A stretch of 64,000 bases of DNA from Melampsora larici-populina 98AG31. Lineage: Eukaryota; Basidiomycota; Pucciniomycetes; Pucciniales; Melampsoraceae. The DNA is taken from assembly GCF_000204055.1 (NCBI RefSeq), contig NW_006768786.1, positions 794,873 to 858,872 on the forward strand. The letters run 5' to 3'. The notes beneath the pieces were generated by a model, which was not told where the DNA came from, made no database searches, and saw nothing but the letters and a program-made list of their open reading frames with translations. Each line of letters begins with the position of its first letter. Position 1 is the stretch's first letter. The position numbers and the translations under genes are program-made. This document shows, one piece after another, positions 48,356 to 59,692 of the stretch.

Positions 48356-50167
48356 TCAAAGAGATAAAAACCCGGCCGACAAGAGGACTCCGAGAAGCAT
48401 TACAAGCTGACAAGCGCGAGCATCGAGTCCAGCTGCAGCACCTAACTTTTGACTTGTGATCTTTCCTGGGTTCTTAGTTCCCGATCCCCCTAAGCCAGCT
48501 GCACCATTGGTGGTGTCAGACAAAGCACCAGCCGTCACCTTGGTTAAGAGTCCGGCTCCGGTTGAGGTGTCATGAACACCGAGTGCAGCGACTAGCAAGG
48601 CTGCACTGACATGCTGACTTCGAACATATTTGATGGGCTGAGTATCAGTAGTCCAGTTTCCACCGCAGTTCCATTCTTGATCGCACGAGTTTTGTACCAT
48701 AGCTTGGATAGAGGTATCCAGAGTTTTTTTGATGCCTTCTTTGATATCCCCGTTGTTGGTCTCTCGGTAGACGTAAGCTAGATTGCGAACGTAGTTGGCT
48801 TTGAAACCTTGTTGATCTCGATTACATTTAGCATTCGGCTCGCAAGTTTCAGTCACAACTCCAGACGTGTTTTGACCATTAAAAGTTGTAGTAGCATATT
48901 GATAAAAGGGTGTCATGAGATCAAGGAAAGTCTGATTGTTGGTGGCTTTGTGCATCCAAGCCATTGCGCCAAGTAGTTGTCCATAGTTGTAACTCCAGAC
49001 ATGAGAAGTAAACGAACCGCAAGCGCCAGCGTTCATTCCATCGGCCAATACACCTGTTTGAGTGTTACCTAGACCGGAGCTGATGACCCAATCAAAAGTC
49101 TGTTTGGAAAGTGCAAGCGCAGTTTCATTTTTCGTTTGGAGGTAATTCCGAGCACCTTGCATGATAAACTCAAGTTGAGTAATCAAGGATTTATAAGGCG
49201 CAGACTTTCCGTTTCGGTCACGAGACTGTAGAAATAAGTCAAATGTACATGAGTGAGAATGCCGGAAGATACCTATATGCAGGAGAAATTACCCAATAGA
49301 TTCCACCGCCACACTCAGCATCCCATTGTTCAAAGGCCTGGTCATATGTTTTCTGGGCAGGAGTAATCCACGGCCCATTGGCACCAGGCATGACAGAGTT
49401 AGGACCATAGATCTCGGCACCTCCCACCGCTGAAATCAAACAAAAACAAAACAGTTAGTATCGTATCAACATCAAACCCAAAGGCAGAACAAGGAGATCG
49501 AGTGCTGAAGAGCCGGACCTGCCTGAAACATCATAATCGAATTCAGTTAAAGAAACAAAAGCTAGCAGCACAGATGATAACTACTCACTAAGCTTCCCCA
49601 AAGAATATCGTCGTTCCACTTTCCCAACAGAGTCTCTGACAAACCAGCCATCGAGCCACCAAGAAAATCTCTATCGACACATCAAAACAAAATGAGACAA
49701 AGGAGACCACATGTCGAAGAAGCATGATGAACATACTGGTTGGAGCCGTAGGTAGCATTGACAAGGGCACCAGTGACGATGTCGAGAAATTGTGTATCAC
49801 CCGTGTATTTAGCATGATCCATGTATAAACCCCAGATCATTTGAGATTCGTGCCAGGGTGTTTGTTCTTGTGGAAAAGCGCCGACCTAGTGAAGTGAATG
49901 ACGGGTATCGATATCAGCTGACGAAGCTCAATGAACAGCTTTGGTTTGGAAGTTCGATTGGCAGCCTAGTTTGGTTTAAGAAGAGGATGAAAATGAATTT
50001 ACCGATGTTGGTACATAGTAGGTCAGAAGATTTTTGAGAGCTGCCGTTGCTGCTGATCGAAGTGCCGCAACATCGTTGACATTCAAAGTTGGTGAGTAAG
50101 ACGCCCCATGAGCCGAGAAAGCGAGGCCAAGAGCAAGAAGTCCGGAGAGTAAGCAAGACTTCGCCAT
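48356..50167 (-). CDS. GH76 mannan endo-1,6-alpha-mannosidase (Dfg5/Dcw1 type), GPI-anchored
   Basis: The family acts at the plasma membrane and wall and is thought to transfer GPI-mannoproteins to wall glucan. Six exons (50167-50003, 49885-49737, 49670-49589, 49522-49519, 49429-49293, 49225-48356) encode 468 residues. A signal peptide (about 1-21) ends near AHG. The GH76 motifs include TPWHESQMIWGLYMD, GKWNDDILWG with the paired Asp residues, ECGGGIYW, and HVWSYNYGQLLGAM. After a Gly/Thr/Ser-rich spacer the chain ends in a hydrophobic tail (LVMLLGVLLSAGFLSL), a GPI signal. Exon 4 is a 4-nt micro-exon needed for frame and for the SLAAVGGAE alignment. The upstream region has short GAGTAA-type repeats near 50448-50475. 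Confidence 0.92.
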
Positions 50168-52950
50168 TTCGATATGAGTGAATCGACGAAGATTTGAGGT
50201 GAAGTCTTTGTTTTTGTTTGGCTGAGAGAAGGGCAGAGAAAGCGAATGAAAGACAAGTGTATGTACTGGCTAGTAAAGTAAGAGCTCAGACCAAACTTTC
50301 CGAAAAGAAGGACTATTCGAAGAAACGAAGGAATTGATTAGCACAGCCAACAGGTTGAATTGTTGAGTATACCTTCCGTCGATGAGAAAGCAGAGATGTG
50401 AGAGCGGAGCGGAGATGAGGAAGCGGTTGAGAGGGATGGATGGATGAGAGTAAGAGTAAGAGTAAGAGAGTGAAGAGAACTTGGCAGCGAGTGAGGAGAG
50501 TTTGGTCGAAAAAAGAGTTTAATCAACAAAAAGGGTTAAATCTGATTGAATTAAATAAATAAATATTAAAATCAAATCAAATACAGCAACTTGGGATTCT
50601 CTCAGAAACAGAAAGAAGACAAGCGAAGAAAAATTAAATAAACTGTCACTCTCTGAAACCTTGATGGTCGAGCGTTGGTCTAGCTGTCTATGACCTTGCC
50701 AAACCAGTCATCCCACCTGATCCTCAGCAGACCAGAGCGGATGGTTGCCGGCCAAGTTGATGCTGCGATTTGTTTAGTGATAACGAAGCAGAAGCTTACG
50801 AGGAAGCCGAAGAAGAATTGACAACGACTATATTTTCCGAAGGAATCAAGGAATTGTAAGACCGGGAAACTCACTCAGGGGAAGACTCGCAGCTTCGTGA
50901 AGCTAACTCCCAAGGTCCGTATGGGTTAAAGCCTGTTCGTCGTTGCAGTGATTCAGGTCGGTTATTGAAAGGTGTGGATGAAGTCTTCGCGGATTGAAAT
51001 CAGTTGATACGCAAAGATGAGTTAAGCTTGGGGTCAAGTGGATGAGTGGGTGAAATCAAACTTCTTTCCAAGACTTAGTCTTGATTAACTACGGAGCTGT
51101 AGGTGATGGCTGATGACCATGGATGTGAGAATGATTATCAACCCAGAAGCGGGTCCAAAATAGCTGCCTGGTTCACATGCATTGATGGCTAGCCCAACTT
51201 GAACGGCTTAGAATTTGCTCAAAGCTAGAGCCGAAATGTAAATTACGTTCGCAATGCTTGATGAACTCTGCATCATTCGACGAATCAGTGCGCAAGAGAA
51301 ATAGATAAAATCACAAGTGCTGCATGCCAGTCACCAATCAATTAGGATCATAGGGTGTCCGTGAGATATGGTCGAAGGTCAGGGAGGGTCTGAATCTTCT
51401 GGCAGGTTAAATGATCCAGGATTGCATCGAAGGGAAGCATCAATATATCGAACCATTTGAAAGCTGAGTCTTGAATCATGTCAGGACCTGTGCAACTGAG
51501 CCATATCCAACCTGCAAATAAATTTGCTCAGGTTTTCTCTACAGATTTGGCTTGAGTGTGTGGTAAATGAGCTGTTCTGTCCAAGTTGCAAAACACCCGG
51601 TACAACCAGTTTATTTGAGACTGGAAAGACAGATCAGCCTCAAAAACTGACCAAGAATGTCGCAAATGCTCAGAGTGACATGGGGATCTCATCAAAAACC
51701 TGAAGAGTCAAGCTTCATCAAGGTGAGATTCATGTTGAAGTATGTGGACATCAAAGTGCCTGCTATCTCTGAAATCTCAGACTCATGCCAAGACTCAGAG
51801 GGAGTGTGATTTTGATTGAGAAATCCTCAACCCTGATCTCCCACAAAAGATACTCTCTTTCTCCAGCCTGAGGCACAAGCCCACTTGAACATATGGACAA
51901 CAACACATATTGCAGAGGGGTGCATATGTGAGGCTACTCAATATTGAACGATGATGATTCAAATTATGTTGACGATTGCATTTTTAAAGTAATGGTAGCT
52001 ACATCAGCGATGTTCATTAGGAGGTTTCAATTTTGTTTTTTTGCATAGTTTTTTTGCATATTTGGACAAGTTGTTCATAAAAAGTAGGGGGGCTCAGGTC
52101 AAGATCTTGAAGGTGTTTCCTTAAAAAATCAAGGAAACCTTTTAAAAAGATTTCCTGTTTTGTAAATCAAGATGGCCAGCAGTGACAGTGTCCAACAGCA
52201 ATCAACAGTTTCTTGAAAATCCATTCATCCACAATCTGTTTTCTTTTGTGGGTGTTTACTACAATTATTGTATCAGTCTCAACACCTTTCTTTACCTTTT
52301 CACCTCACATTGTTTGTCAAGATTGTTTGGTTTACAGTCATTTGGGTTTTCTTATTGCTATAGATTTGCATAAATTTTAAGCTTAACTAAACCCCTCTTC
52401 CAACACGGCCACAACCACTCTCAAAGATGGGAATCATGACCAACCCCTTGTCTTAGACCTGAGCACAGCAAGATTTTCAAGTACTTTTGTTTGAAACCCC
52501 ATCATGAAGGCTCTAGACATCTTTTAACCCCACAATAAAATTGGAAAAAGCTTCTTATTTATAAGCCTTGTACACACACACTCGTGCCACTTTTTTCACC
52601 ACTTTACTTGAGTAAAGTGACACAGTCAAGGTGTTGAGTTTTTTGAAAACTGGCTCTTATTCAATATTACAGGGCCTATATGTGTGTTTGATCTGTTCAA
52701 AATCACTTGATCTTAGAGTCCAATTTCTTTGTGATCCATGAATGCTGACATGCTAAGATTGGTACAAGAAGATACAGAAGACCTTTGAAGAAGCTCTTCT
52801 GATTTTTTGGGTAAGATTTCATGATGTTTTGAGCCCTCAGGCGCATATCAAGCATTCAGTCCAATGCACTTGGAAACCTTACTGTACTCAAGCCAAACCC
52901 AAGCTTTCAGTCACAATCACCTCTTTGAGATCAAACATGACCACAATGGG

Positions 52951-53712
52951 AAGACTTAGTTAATCTTACATAAATGTTCTGCTCATAAAAATTCAGGATT
53001 TCTTTCTTATGGTCAAATCAGCAAAATCACTTAACCTAAGCCTCCCTAAGCTTTGTAAAACCAATTTTTAATTCAAGACACTGTAAGGTGTTACATAGGG
53101 ACGTACAGCAATCATGGCTGAAGACAGGTTCTGATCAATAGTTGTCAACGGCCCTAGCTCCACGAAGATCTCTTTCTTCACCGAAATCTTTGGCTGGAGC
53201 TAGGTGAGCTATCATTTCTCTTTTCATCTCTTTTCTCTCTAGATTGTTTCTCTTCCATTTGTTATCAGTAGAGCGTAGGAACTGACTTCACCAAAATCTT
53301 CGGCTGGAGCTAGAATTGTGCTAGGAATTTATAGAAGGGTTTTAGTTTAGATTTAGAGCCTTGCTCTCGTGCCTTGTCATCAGTGAAGACTCCGCTTTGG
53401 AGTCTTACAGACACCTAAAAAAGTGTCCCACTTTAAAAAAAACTTACACATATTCTACACCAACACATGCAAGTTTTTATGGGTAAAAACCTTGAACTTG
53501 AAACCTCCTATTGTCATTTTTATCAACTTCTTCTAAATTACCTTATATTGCTTTTTCCTTCAAGTTGATAACCTTTGACTGACATTTATTACCAACTTGG
53601 AAGACAGACTTATCTAATCTTACATAAATGTTCTGCTCATAAAAATTCAGGATTTCTTTTTGATGGTCAAAGCTTCAAAATTACTTAAGCTGAGTCCCCC
53701 TAAATTCAAGAC
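52951..53712. repeat. Direct repeat pair A (52951-53072 and 53601-53712)
   Basis: Both copies contain CTTACATAAATGTTCTGCTC followed by the same AAAAATTCAGGATTTCTTT run and a diverged but alignable tail ending in 'ttcaagaca'. They lie about 650 bp apart in the same direction. Non-coding, origin unknown. Confidence 0.75.
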
Positions 53713-53824
53713 ACCTTTTTAGGTGTCCCACTTTAAAAAAACATACACATATTCTACACCAACATGCAAGTTGTTGTGGGTAAAAACCTTTTAACTTGAA
53801 ATCCCTTATTGTCATTTTTATCAA
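53411..53824. repeat. Direct repeat pair B (53411-53526 and 53711-53824)
   Basis: Both copies read 'gtgtcccactttaaaaaa', then 'cacatattctacaccaa', then 'gggtaaaaacctt' and 'ttgtcatttttatca', in the same orientation 300 bp apart. Pair B follows pair A, so the arrangement A-B-A-B looks like a tandem duplication of a ~600-bp unit with internal deletions. Confidence 0.75.
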
Positions 53825-54662
53825 ATAGTTTGACTGACATTTAAGTCATAAGAAGTTTCAAGTCTTCTGGGTATTTGAAAAATACCATTACCAGTTATGC
53901 AATTCTGCTCATATATGAGAGTGATTAGTGGTGGTAACTCCAAACCAACTGAAATTATGTAGGACAACATATTAGTTTAATTAAAACACATCTTGACTTG
54001 CCAAACCTGGGGTTTCTTAAATTTAGTTTGTTTACATGACTGTGAATTTGAGATACATGCCTGCTAGATCAGTCAAACTCAATCAAGACATTCCCTGCAC
54101 CAAAAAAAATCTGTCAATTGCATCCATCCTATATCACTTTTGAATGGTCTTTGAAATTACTACCTGAGGCTGAATGTTTATGTTTCCAAGTCATACTCAA
54201 TTATTCAGTTTGATCTTGAAAGCTTTCTTATGTCTGAAGAAGTCATGATATTGGGTAAATGAATTACCCATACAATATACCAATATAAATCTGTGATTAA
54301 GACTTCATGTAGTAGTCTTTCTACCAAATGTTCTGGTAATTACAAATTAGAAGGTTAAAATTTTACAGTGGTGAAGGAGATACATAGTATCAAGACCATA
54401 CATAAGCCTAAGGAAAATAATAAGTAAGCTCATCAAGTTTGATCCAGCAGTTCTTGCTTGACTCAGTTTTTGTTGGAAATAAATAAACCCCTGAATTCAA
54501 GTATCAGAAAGATCAGACCAGCATGATAATAAAAGTCTAGAAAAATGTGATAGATGTGAAATCAGAAAAGGTCAAAATCTCAAATTTCGAATGAAACCCA
54601 AAATGACTTACAATATTTGAGTCATTTCTTGATCTATGTATCTACTACACAATGGAACCGGA

Positions 54663-56400
54663 CTACCAAGTCTCTTGCCTAGGCGGGATGTACATCTTTG
54701 GTACGTTGTCACCCCGAAGTATGATGGCTTTTATATTGTTTTGCTTACAGTGTTTCTCCAGTGAATCTATTAAGCTGTCACATGCTTGAGGTTCAAGTCT
54801 TATATTCGCACCGAATATCCACGTATGATCCACCACCATCAGTTTCTTGAGATGAGGCCATGTAGCTTGAAATAGGATGTCATTCAATGTTTGACAGTGT
54901 GCTGATGTCCTATAGTCCCATCGAAGGTTGGTTATTGAAATACAGTCTTGGAAGCTGCGCAATGAGTTTGGGTTTTTCGTAGAAAGCTCCAAGTCAGTCA
55001 GAAATGGAAGGGAGAACCGACATTGGTGATCACCGATAGGATCGATTTTCCAGCACTCTTCATCATTCCTTTGGACAAATCGAAGTGCAAGCTTTTTAAC
55101 TTCAGGAGCAATGGAATGGACAAGTAGATATGCCGAAATCGGCGAGAAATGACCACAATGATCAATTGCAAGGTCAGTGATCGTCCTTGGCCACTCGTAA
55201 ACACACCAGCTTTCATTTAGATCGCTAATATGAGATAGATGTAATTGCGATAGATGTTTCAGCTTAGATAGATGAGATCCAAAAGAGCCATCGCCTATTT
55301 TTCCATCATCTCCAAATCCTCTGAAACCCATAAAATCAAGTGATTCAAGTAAAGGTAAACCGTCAGCAAGTTTTGATGGAAACTCTTTCATGCATGCGTC
55401 AAGATTGCCATCCTTGAATTTCAGATGCCGAAAGTTTTTAAGATTAGATAAAGATGGAATCAAGTTTGATAGAAAAGCTTCGGTTCCACCTTCATCTTCA
55501 GGATCTTCAAATTAACAGTATTCGATGTTCATCGAAGAAAGGTTAGGGCAAGACTCTATCAAGTCTTTAACAGTCTTTGGGGAGACACATGCAGTTCTTG
55601 CACCCATATAATTCTGAAAACTGAGATTATCGTATGACGGATGATGCTCTATGAATTCACCAGGAGGTTTGCTGCAGTTCTCTGAGAGATTGAGCGATAG
55701 AGATTGAACATGGGAGCCTTGTCTGACAAGAAGGTCGTTGGTCCATAGGTCTATTGGTGCTGGAAGAGAACTAGGAAACTGTAGATTCTAACAATCAGAT
55801 CGATTCATGGTTAGCATTATATCCTTATGGAAAACTTGATCTGATTATAACTCACTTGCCATAGTCTTGGTTGACAATGTTGATATATCTCAGGTGAAGT
55901 GATTGCAAATGCTTGAAAACTGTTCAAGATTGGTGAGTTTTGATGTAAGTAAGTGTTATATCGCTTCTGATCAGCAGGTCCTGCGATCTCCACCCTACTT
56001 TTGTAATTTTGGTCGTAAATTTCTCTAGTTTCTTGCTTGGCTATGGAATCAAGTGTTTCGAGTATCTGGTTAAATATGTCGATGGGTAGATCCATTAGGC
56101 CCAGAGGACGGGTATGAGATGATTCCTCATTTTTGATAACTGCTTCGACTCCATCGGATGGAAGCTCAACTTCTTGATGAACATGAGAATTAACCATTTT
56201 GTTGACAGATGTTATTCGGATAGAGCGATTGGAAGGAACAAAGTAAGGATCGATTCCTTTGACCAAATGAAATATTTCGAGTCAAGTTCTTCGAAACGAG
56301 TTCGAATCAAGTTTAGATGTTGGTTTACTCAATGGTTTAGTCTCCCTGTGAAGTTCAAGAGAGCTTTAGAGACAATCTAGAGAAGAACTATGAGGTTCGG
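54663..56400 (-). pseudogene. F-box / LRR-like gene copy 2, frameshifts and nonsense
   Basis: The F-box-like motif GLMDLPIDIFNQILETLD lies in the first exon, which has a donor near 55857; the second exon resumes with NLQFPSSLPAPIDLWT and runs to 54663. Compared with the copy at 16697, the upstream part (FEELDSKYFIWSKESI) is in a different frame from the F-box, so there is at least one frameshift near 56235-56260, and another further upstream. A TAA at 55514-55512 interrupts continuous family sequence between MNIEYC and FEDPEDEG. Downstream of it 270 residues of LRR-like sequence remain open (LESLDFMGFRGF, WCVYEWPRTITDL, CISITNLRWDYRTS). The open 3' half suggests recent inactivation. Confidence 0.75.
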
Positions 56401-57506
56401 ATTATCAAGAGCTTTAACTTAAAGCTAACACACTGAATCTGATCGAACGAGATGAACAATCAGAGGAAACAAAGATGGATAAAACAAATCAGTTTGGATT
56501 TGATAAAGAAAAGGCAACAATCAAATCAAATGGATGTAGACCTTTTAAATATCAAGATCGAAGTGAATGATGTCATCTCATTTAACACAGCATTGGATCA
56601 AGTAAGAAAAGAGAAACATTCTAAAGATCAAGTCAGGATCTTGCTTAATCAGACGACAAAGTGCAAGGTGATCAGCGAGACTAGCGAATGTGATCTTGAT
56701 TGAAATTCATCAAGTTTTAGTCAGCCATCAACCAACTCAACTTTAGAGAACAGAGCTGAAAAGGTTGGATATCAACATCAGCATACAAGAAAGAAACATT
56801 CTATTCTGTCAATGTTTAGATCCACCTTGAAACACCATCAATGTCTGATCTCTTGTCTATTTGAACAAAAAAAGCACCGGCATTTTTCAAGTCAGGACAA
56901 ATCATCACATCATTCCATTGACAACCTTTCAATAAATTCCCATTGCATTTATCAAGTGATGATAGCTACATCACAGATGTTTGTTGTCTTTTTGATTTCT
57001 CACTTACTCACTTTAGATTTCCAGGATGTTGGTGATCCTAGACACTTCTTATCCACATACACAACCCAAAACCATTCAGAGCATGTACAAACATTACAAA
57101 GTTATCAGCTACAATTCCGAGTGCTTATAATTCACCTTGGGATAATTGAGATAATTGATTGAGGACTGTAAATGATTCTTGTGTGGCCTCCTTGCTACCA
57201 GCTCTTGCAATGAGGTTGAAAATAACATGTTGATATACTAAAAAAAAATTGTAGACAGATATGACATCAGGTTTACACATTTCTCAAAAGGATAGTAGAT
57301 GATACTCACAGGAAAATGTGTGGATGAGCTGCCACAATTTGACAAAGACCAGATACCATAGTAGAGTTCATTTCCATTGGCGCTGGAACTAGGCTTCTGG
57401 TACATGTTTGCTTTGAAAAGTAACAAGTATTGTACTAAAGTGCAAAGATAAAGGAAACAAATGTCAAGAAAAATGGTGCAAGGTTACAATTGCTAATGTT
57501 ATCAAA
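56401..57506. other. Intergenic up to Helitron end
   Basis: Short frames only. It ends with an A at 57506, immediately next to the Helitron terminus. No gene recognised. Confidence 0.4.
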
Positions 57507-57518
57507 CTAGCGCTTCGG

Positions 57519-57534
57519 GGGCGGCCCGCCGCCC
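57519..57534 (-). terminator. Helitron 3' subterminal hairpin
   Basis: Seven-base-pair all-GC stem with a two-base loop, eight bases from the CTAG terminus. It is the structure that signals rolling-circle termination in Helitrons. Confidence 0.8.
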
Positions 57535-58587
57535 TTTCGGCTTCGCTTGACGCGTCAGTCATCGCTGCTACATCTCACTTCGTTGCATTTGACCTATCGC
57601 ATCATACATATTGCGACATCCTCGTGTAAGTTACTGTATTCTGTCACATTGTTGCATAGGCCTGCGTTACGTCATAGCTACGACATTGCATCACAACTTC
57701 TCAAAGGACAGTGCCACATTTACCGTTCATTCTACTCCCCTCTATCCCTCAACAAAACCCAGAATACATGAGGTTTCCCGCGAGACTGGTATTCTACGCA
57801 TTTGATGTAGACTCTCCCGTTCACAACCCTCGTTTCATAGTTGAAGTTCTGCATGTCATGTCCACCATTGCAAAATTTGTCTCTTGAGGCATTTCCATCG
57901 CAATCCTTTGTATGCTTTGACATCCTAGGCAATCGTGTCTGCAACTTATGTGGTCATTAACTTCGTTGATAATCATCAATGACAAAGCTGCTGCGACTTA
58001 CGCTTTTTAAGCTTATAAATTGGCCTTAAATGCTCCGAAGATTTTATTGAACTTGTCTTTCGCTGCCTATTACCGATTTCGCTGTCAGTATTGGTATCCG
58101 GCAGCGAGAGTATTAATTACCGACCTGACTTTGCGTTTTTCGACTATTCGCGAATTTACTGACGGTAAATAGGGAAGTCGTGACTTCGTAAATGACAACT
58201 TATTTCCGTCGCAGATCTCACAACCTCTACTAAACGACGGGGTCGGATCAACTGTGTGACTCGAAGACCCGATATGTAATCGGTCAGACGGGGATGATGT
58301 CATTTGCCGAATTGTAATCTCATTGCAAAGTTAGTTCCTACAATTCAAAGTCCATACATGCATTCTTCCAGCTCTCCTACGTGTTCTTCACCTTCACTGC
58401 ACTCGTCTGCTAATTTGGGTTTGGCACCGTCTTCGCAATCAACGAAACATCGTCTACCTATAGATATTGTTAGTCCATGTTCATCGATGTCGGATTGCGT
58501 CACTCACGCATGATTATCCAACCTTCCGCGCCAATCCGACCAACTAATCGCATGGCCTCTCACCTCGACCGTGTTGCCCTCGTCCAA

Positions 58588-59240
58588 TCACTGAACGTTT
58601 TCTCTTTGCTCAACACGTTCGCCATCATAGCAAATACTCTGCGGTAAAGTCAACCCACACCAAAGCCTATCACGCGAAGTTAGTACCAATCTGTGTAATA
58701 TAAAAAGAGGCTTGCACACCGTCATATCCCACTGTTGATGCCTCACGCATGCTACATGATAGTTTGCATCGCCGTATGTTGACGGAGCAACACGATGCGA
58801 CACTACGATACCCCGGCCATGAAAGCGTATTGCATTGCTTGGTTTCTCGGTTGCAAGTCTCGTTTCACTGACAGGTTTCACTGTGTCCCGCATCAGGAAC
58901 ATTCGTTGTTGCGCTGTGAAGTTGTCCATCACAATTACCCCCTCGAGCTTGTAATATTTCGATATTTGCAACTCGGGGCCTCCGCTTTCATCGATCACGG
59001 CAAAGGGAATGTTAGTTATTAAACCGCCTTCCACCACAGTTCGTGACTGGTATGCGACTCTGAGCCTGTCTCTTCTTCGAAAACCCTGAATCTGAAAAGA
59101 TGACATTAGAATCTGTCGATAGTGCAACGGTCAGTAAAATCACGGACCTCCTTTTCTAATTTAAAGATTCCGCTGCAGCGCAGAGGCATATGTTCGTATT
59201 GTCTAATGCCTTTCTGAAGTGTCCTCGTCGGTTGTAACAT
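58588..59240 (-). CDS. Helitron accessory protein, unidentified
   Basis: Two exons (59240-59148, 59091-58588) join in phase to about 198 residues starting MLQPTRTLQKGIRQYEH. The middle part has alternating hydrophobic strands (RDRLRVAYQSRTVV, KYYKLEGVIVMD, GRGIVVSHRVAP, YHVACVRHQQWD), which is the look of a beta-rich or OB-type fold. Many Helitrons encode an RPA-like single-strand-binding protein downstream of the helicase, but I see no diagnostic motif, so the match is only suggested by position. Exons further left (around 58085-58480) may belong to it. No stop interrupts the two exons given. Confidence 0.5.
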
Positions 59241-59692
59241 ATCTTTAGGATGTAAATATAATGAGAGCTAGATGACGATATAGCTGAATCGCTGTCAATA
59301 TCAATCACGTTGATCCGACATCTTATATAGCAAATCTGTGTTGTAGAGTTCAGAAATGCAGCCATTTCGTTTCACAATTGCGTTAAGTCGATTCCTATTA
59401 GAGCCAAGTCGGGATTGACCGACGACCGTGGCACTCACGATCTTCATTCCCTTTAAATAGCTTTGCCCAGGTACTAATGCAGCCTTCTACATAATGATTT
59501 CGGTAGCGACTGCCAAATTCAGAGTGCAATTCTTAAGTTCATTTGGCCGACGCTCGCCATCTGCGTCGTCTCGGATTCAATTGCAGAAGCACACAACTTT
59601 GCTAGTAATCAAAACCTACACTGGTCAGATTGCAATTCCTCATAAGACAATAGAATATATTACATAATGACGACGCGCGGCCAATGATAACT

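Larger units (their letters stand above)
50168..54662. other. Gene-poor 4.5-kb stretch with diverged repeats
   Basis: The first ~400 bases hold the GH76 promoter. From 50600 to 54662 there is no frame with family features. Repeats at 52951-53826 are listed separately. 53140-53330 contains two related copies of a motif around ATCTTTGGCTGGAGCTAGG. A short frame at 51556-51720 with FCPSCKTPG recalls zinc-ribbon transposase N-termini but is too short to call. Confidence 0.45.

Noticed and set aside
51556..51720. Plus-strand frame with FCPSCKTPG, zinc-ribbon-like
   Set aside because: Too short and only one half of a possible metal site; no flanking family sequence.
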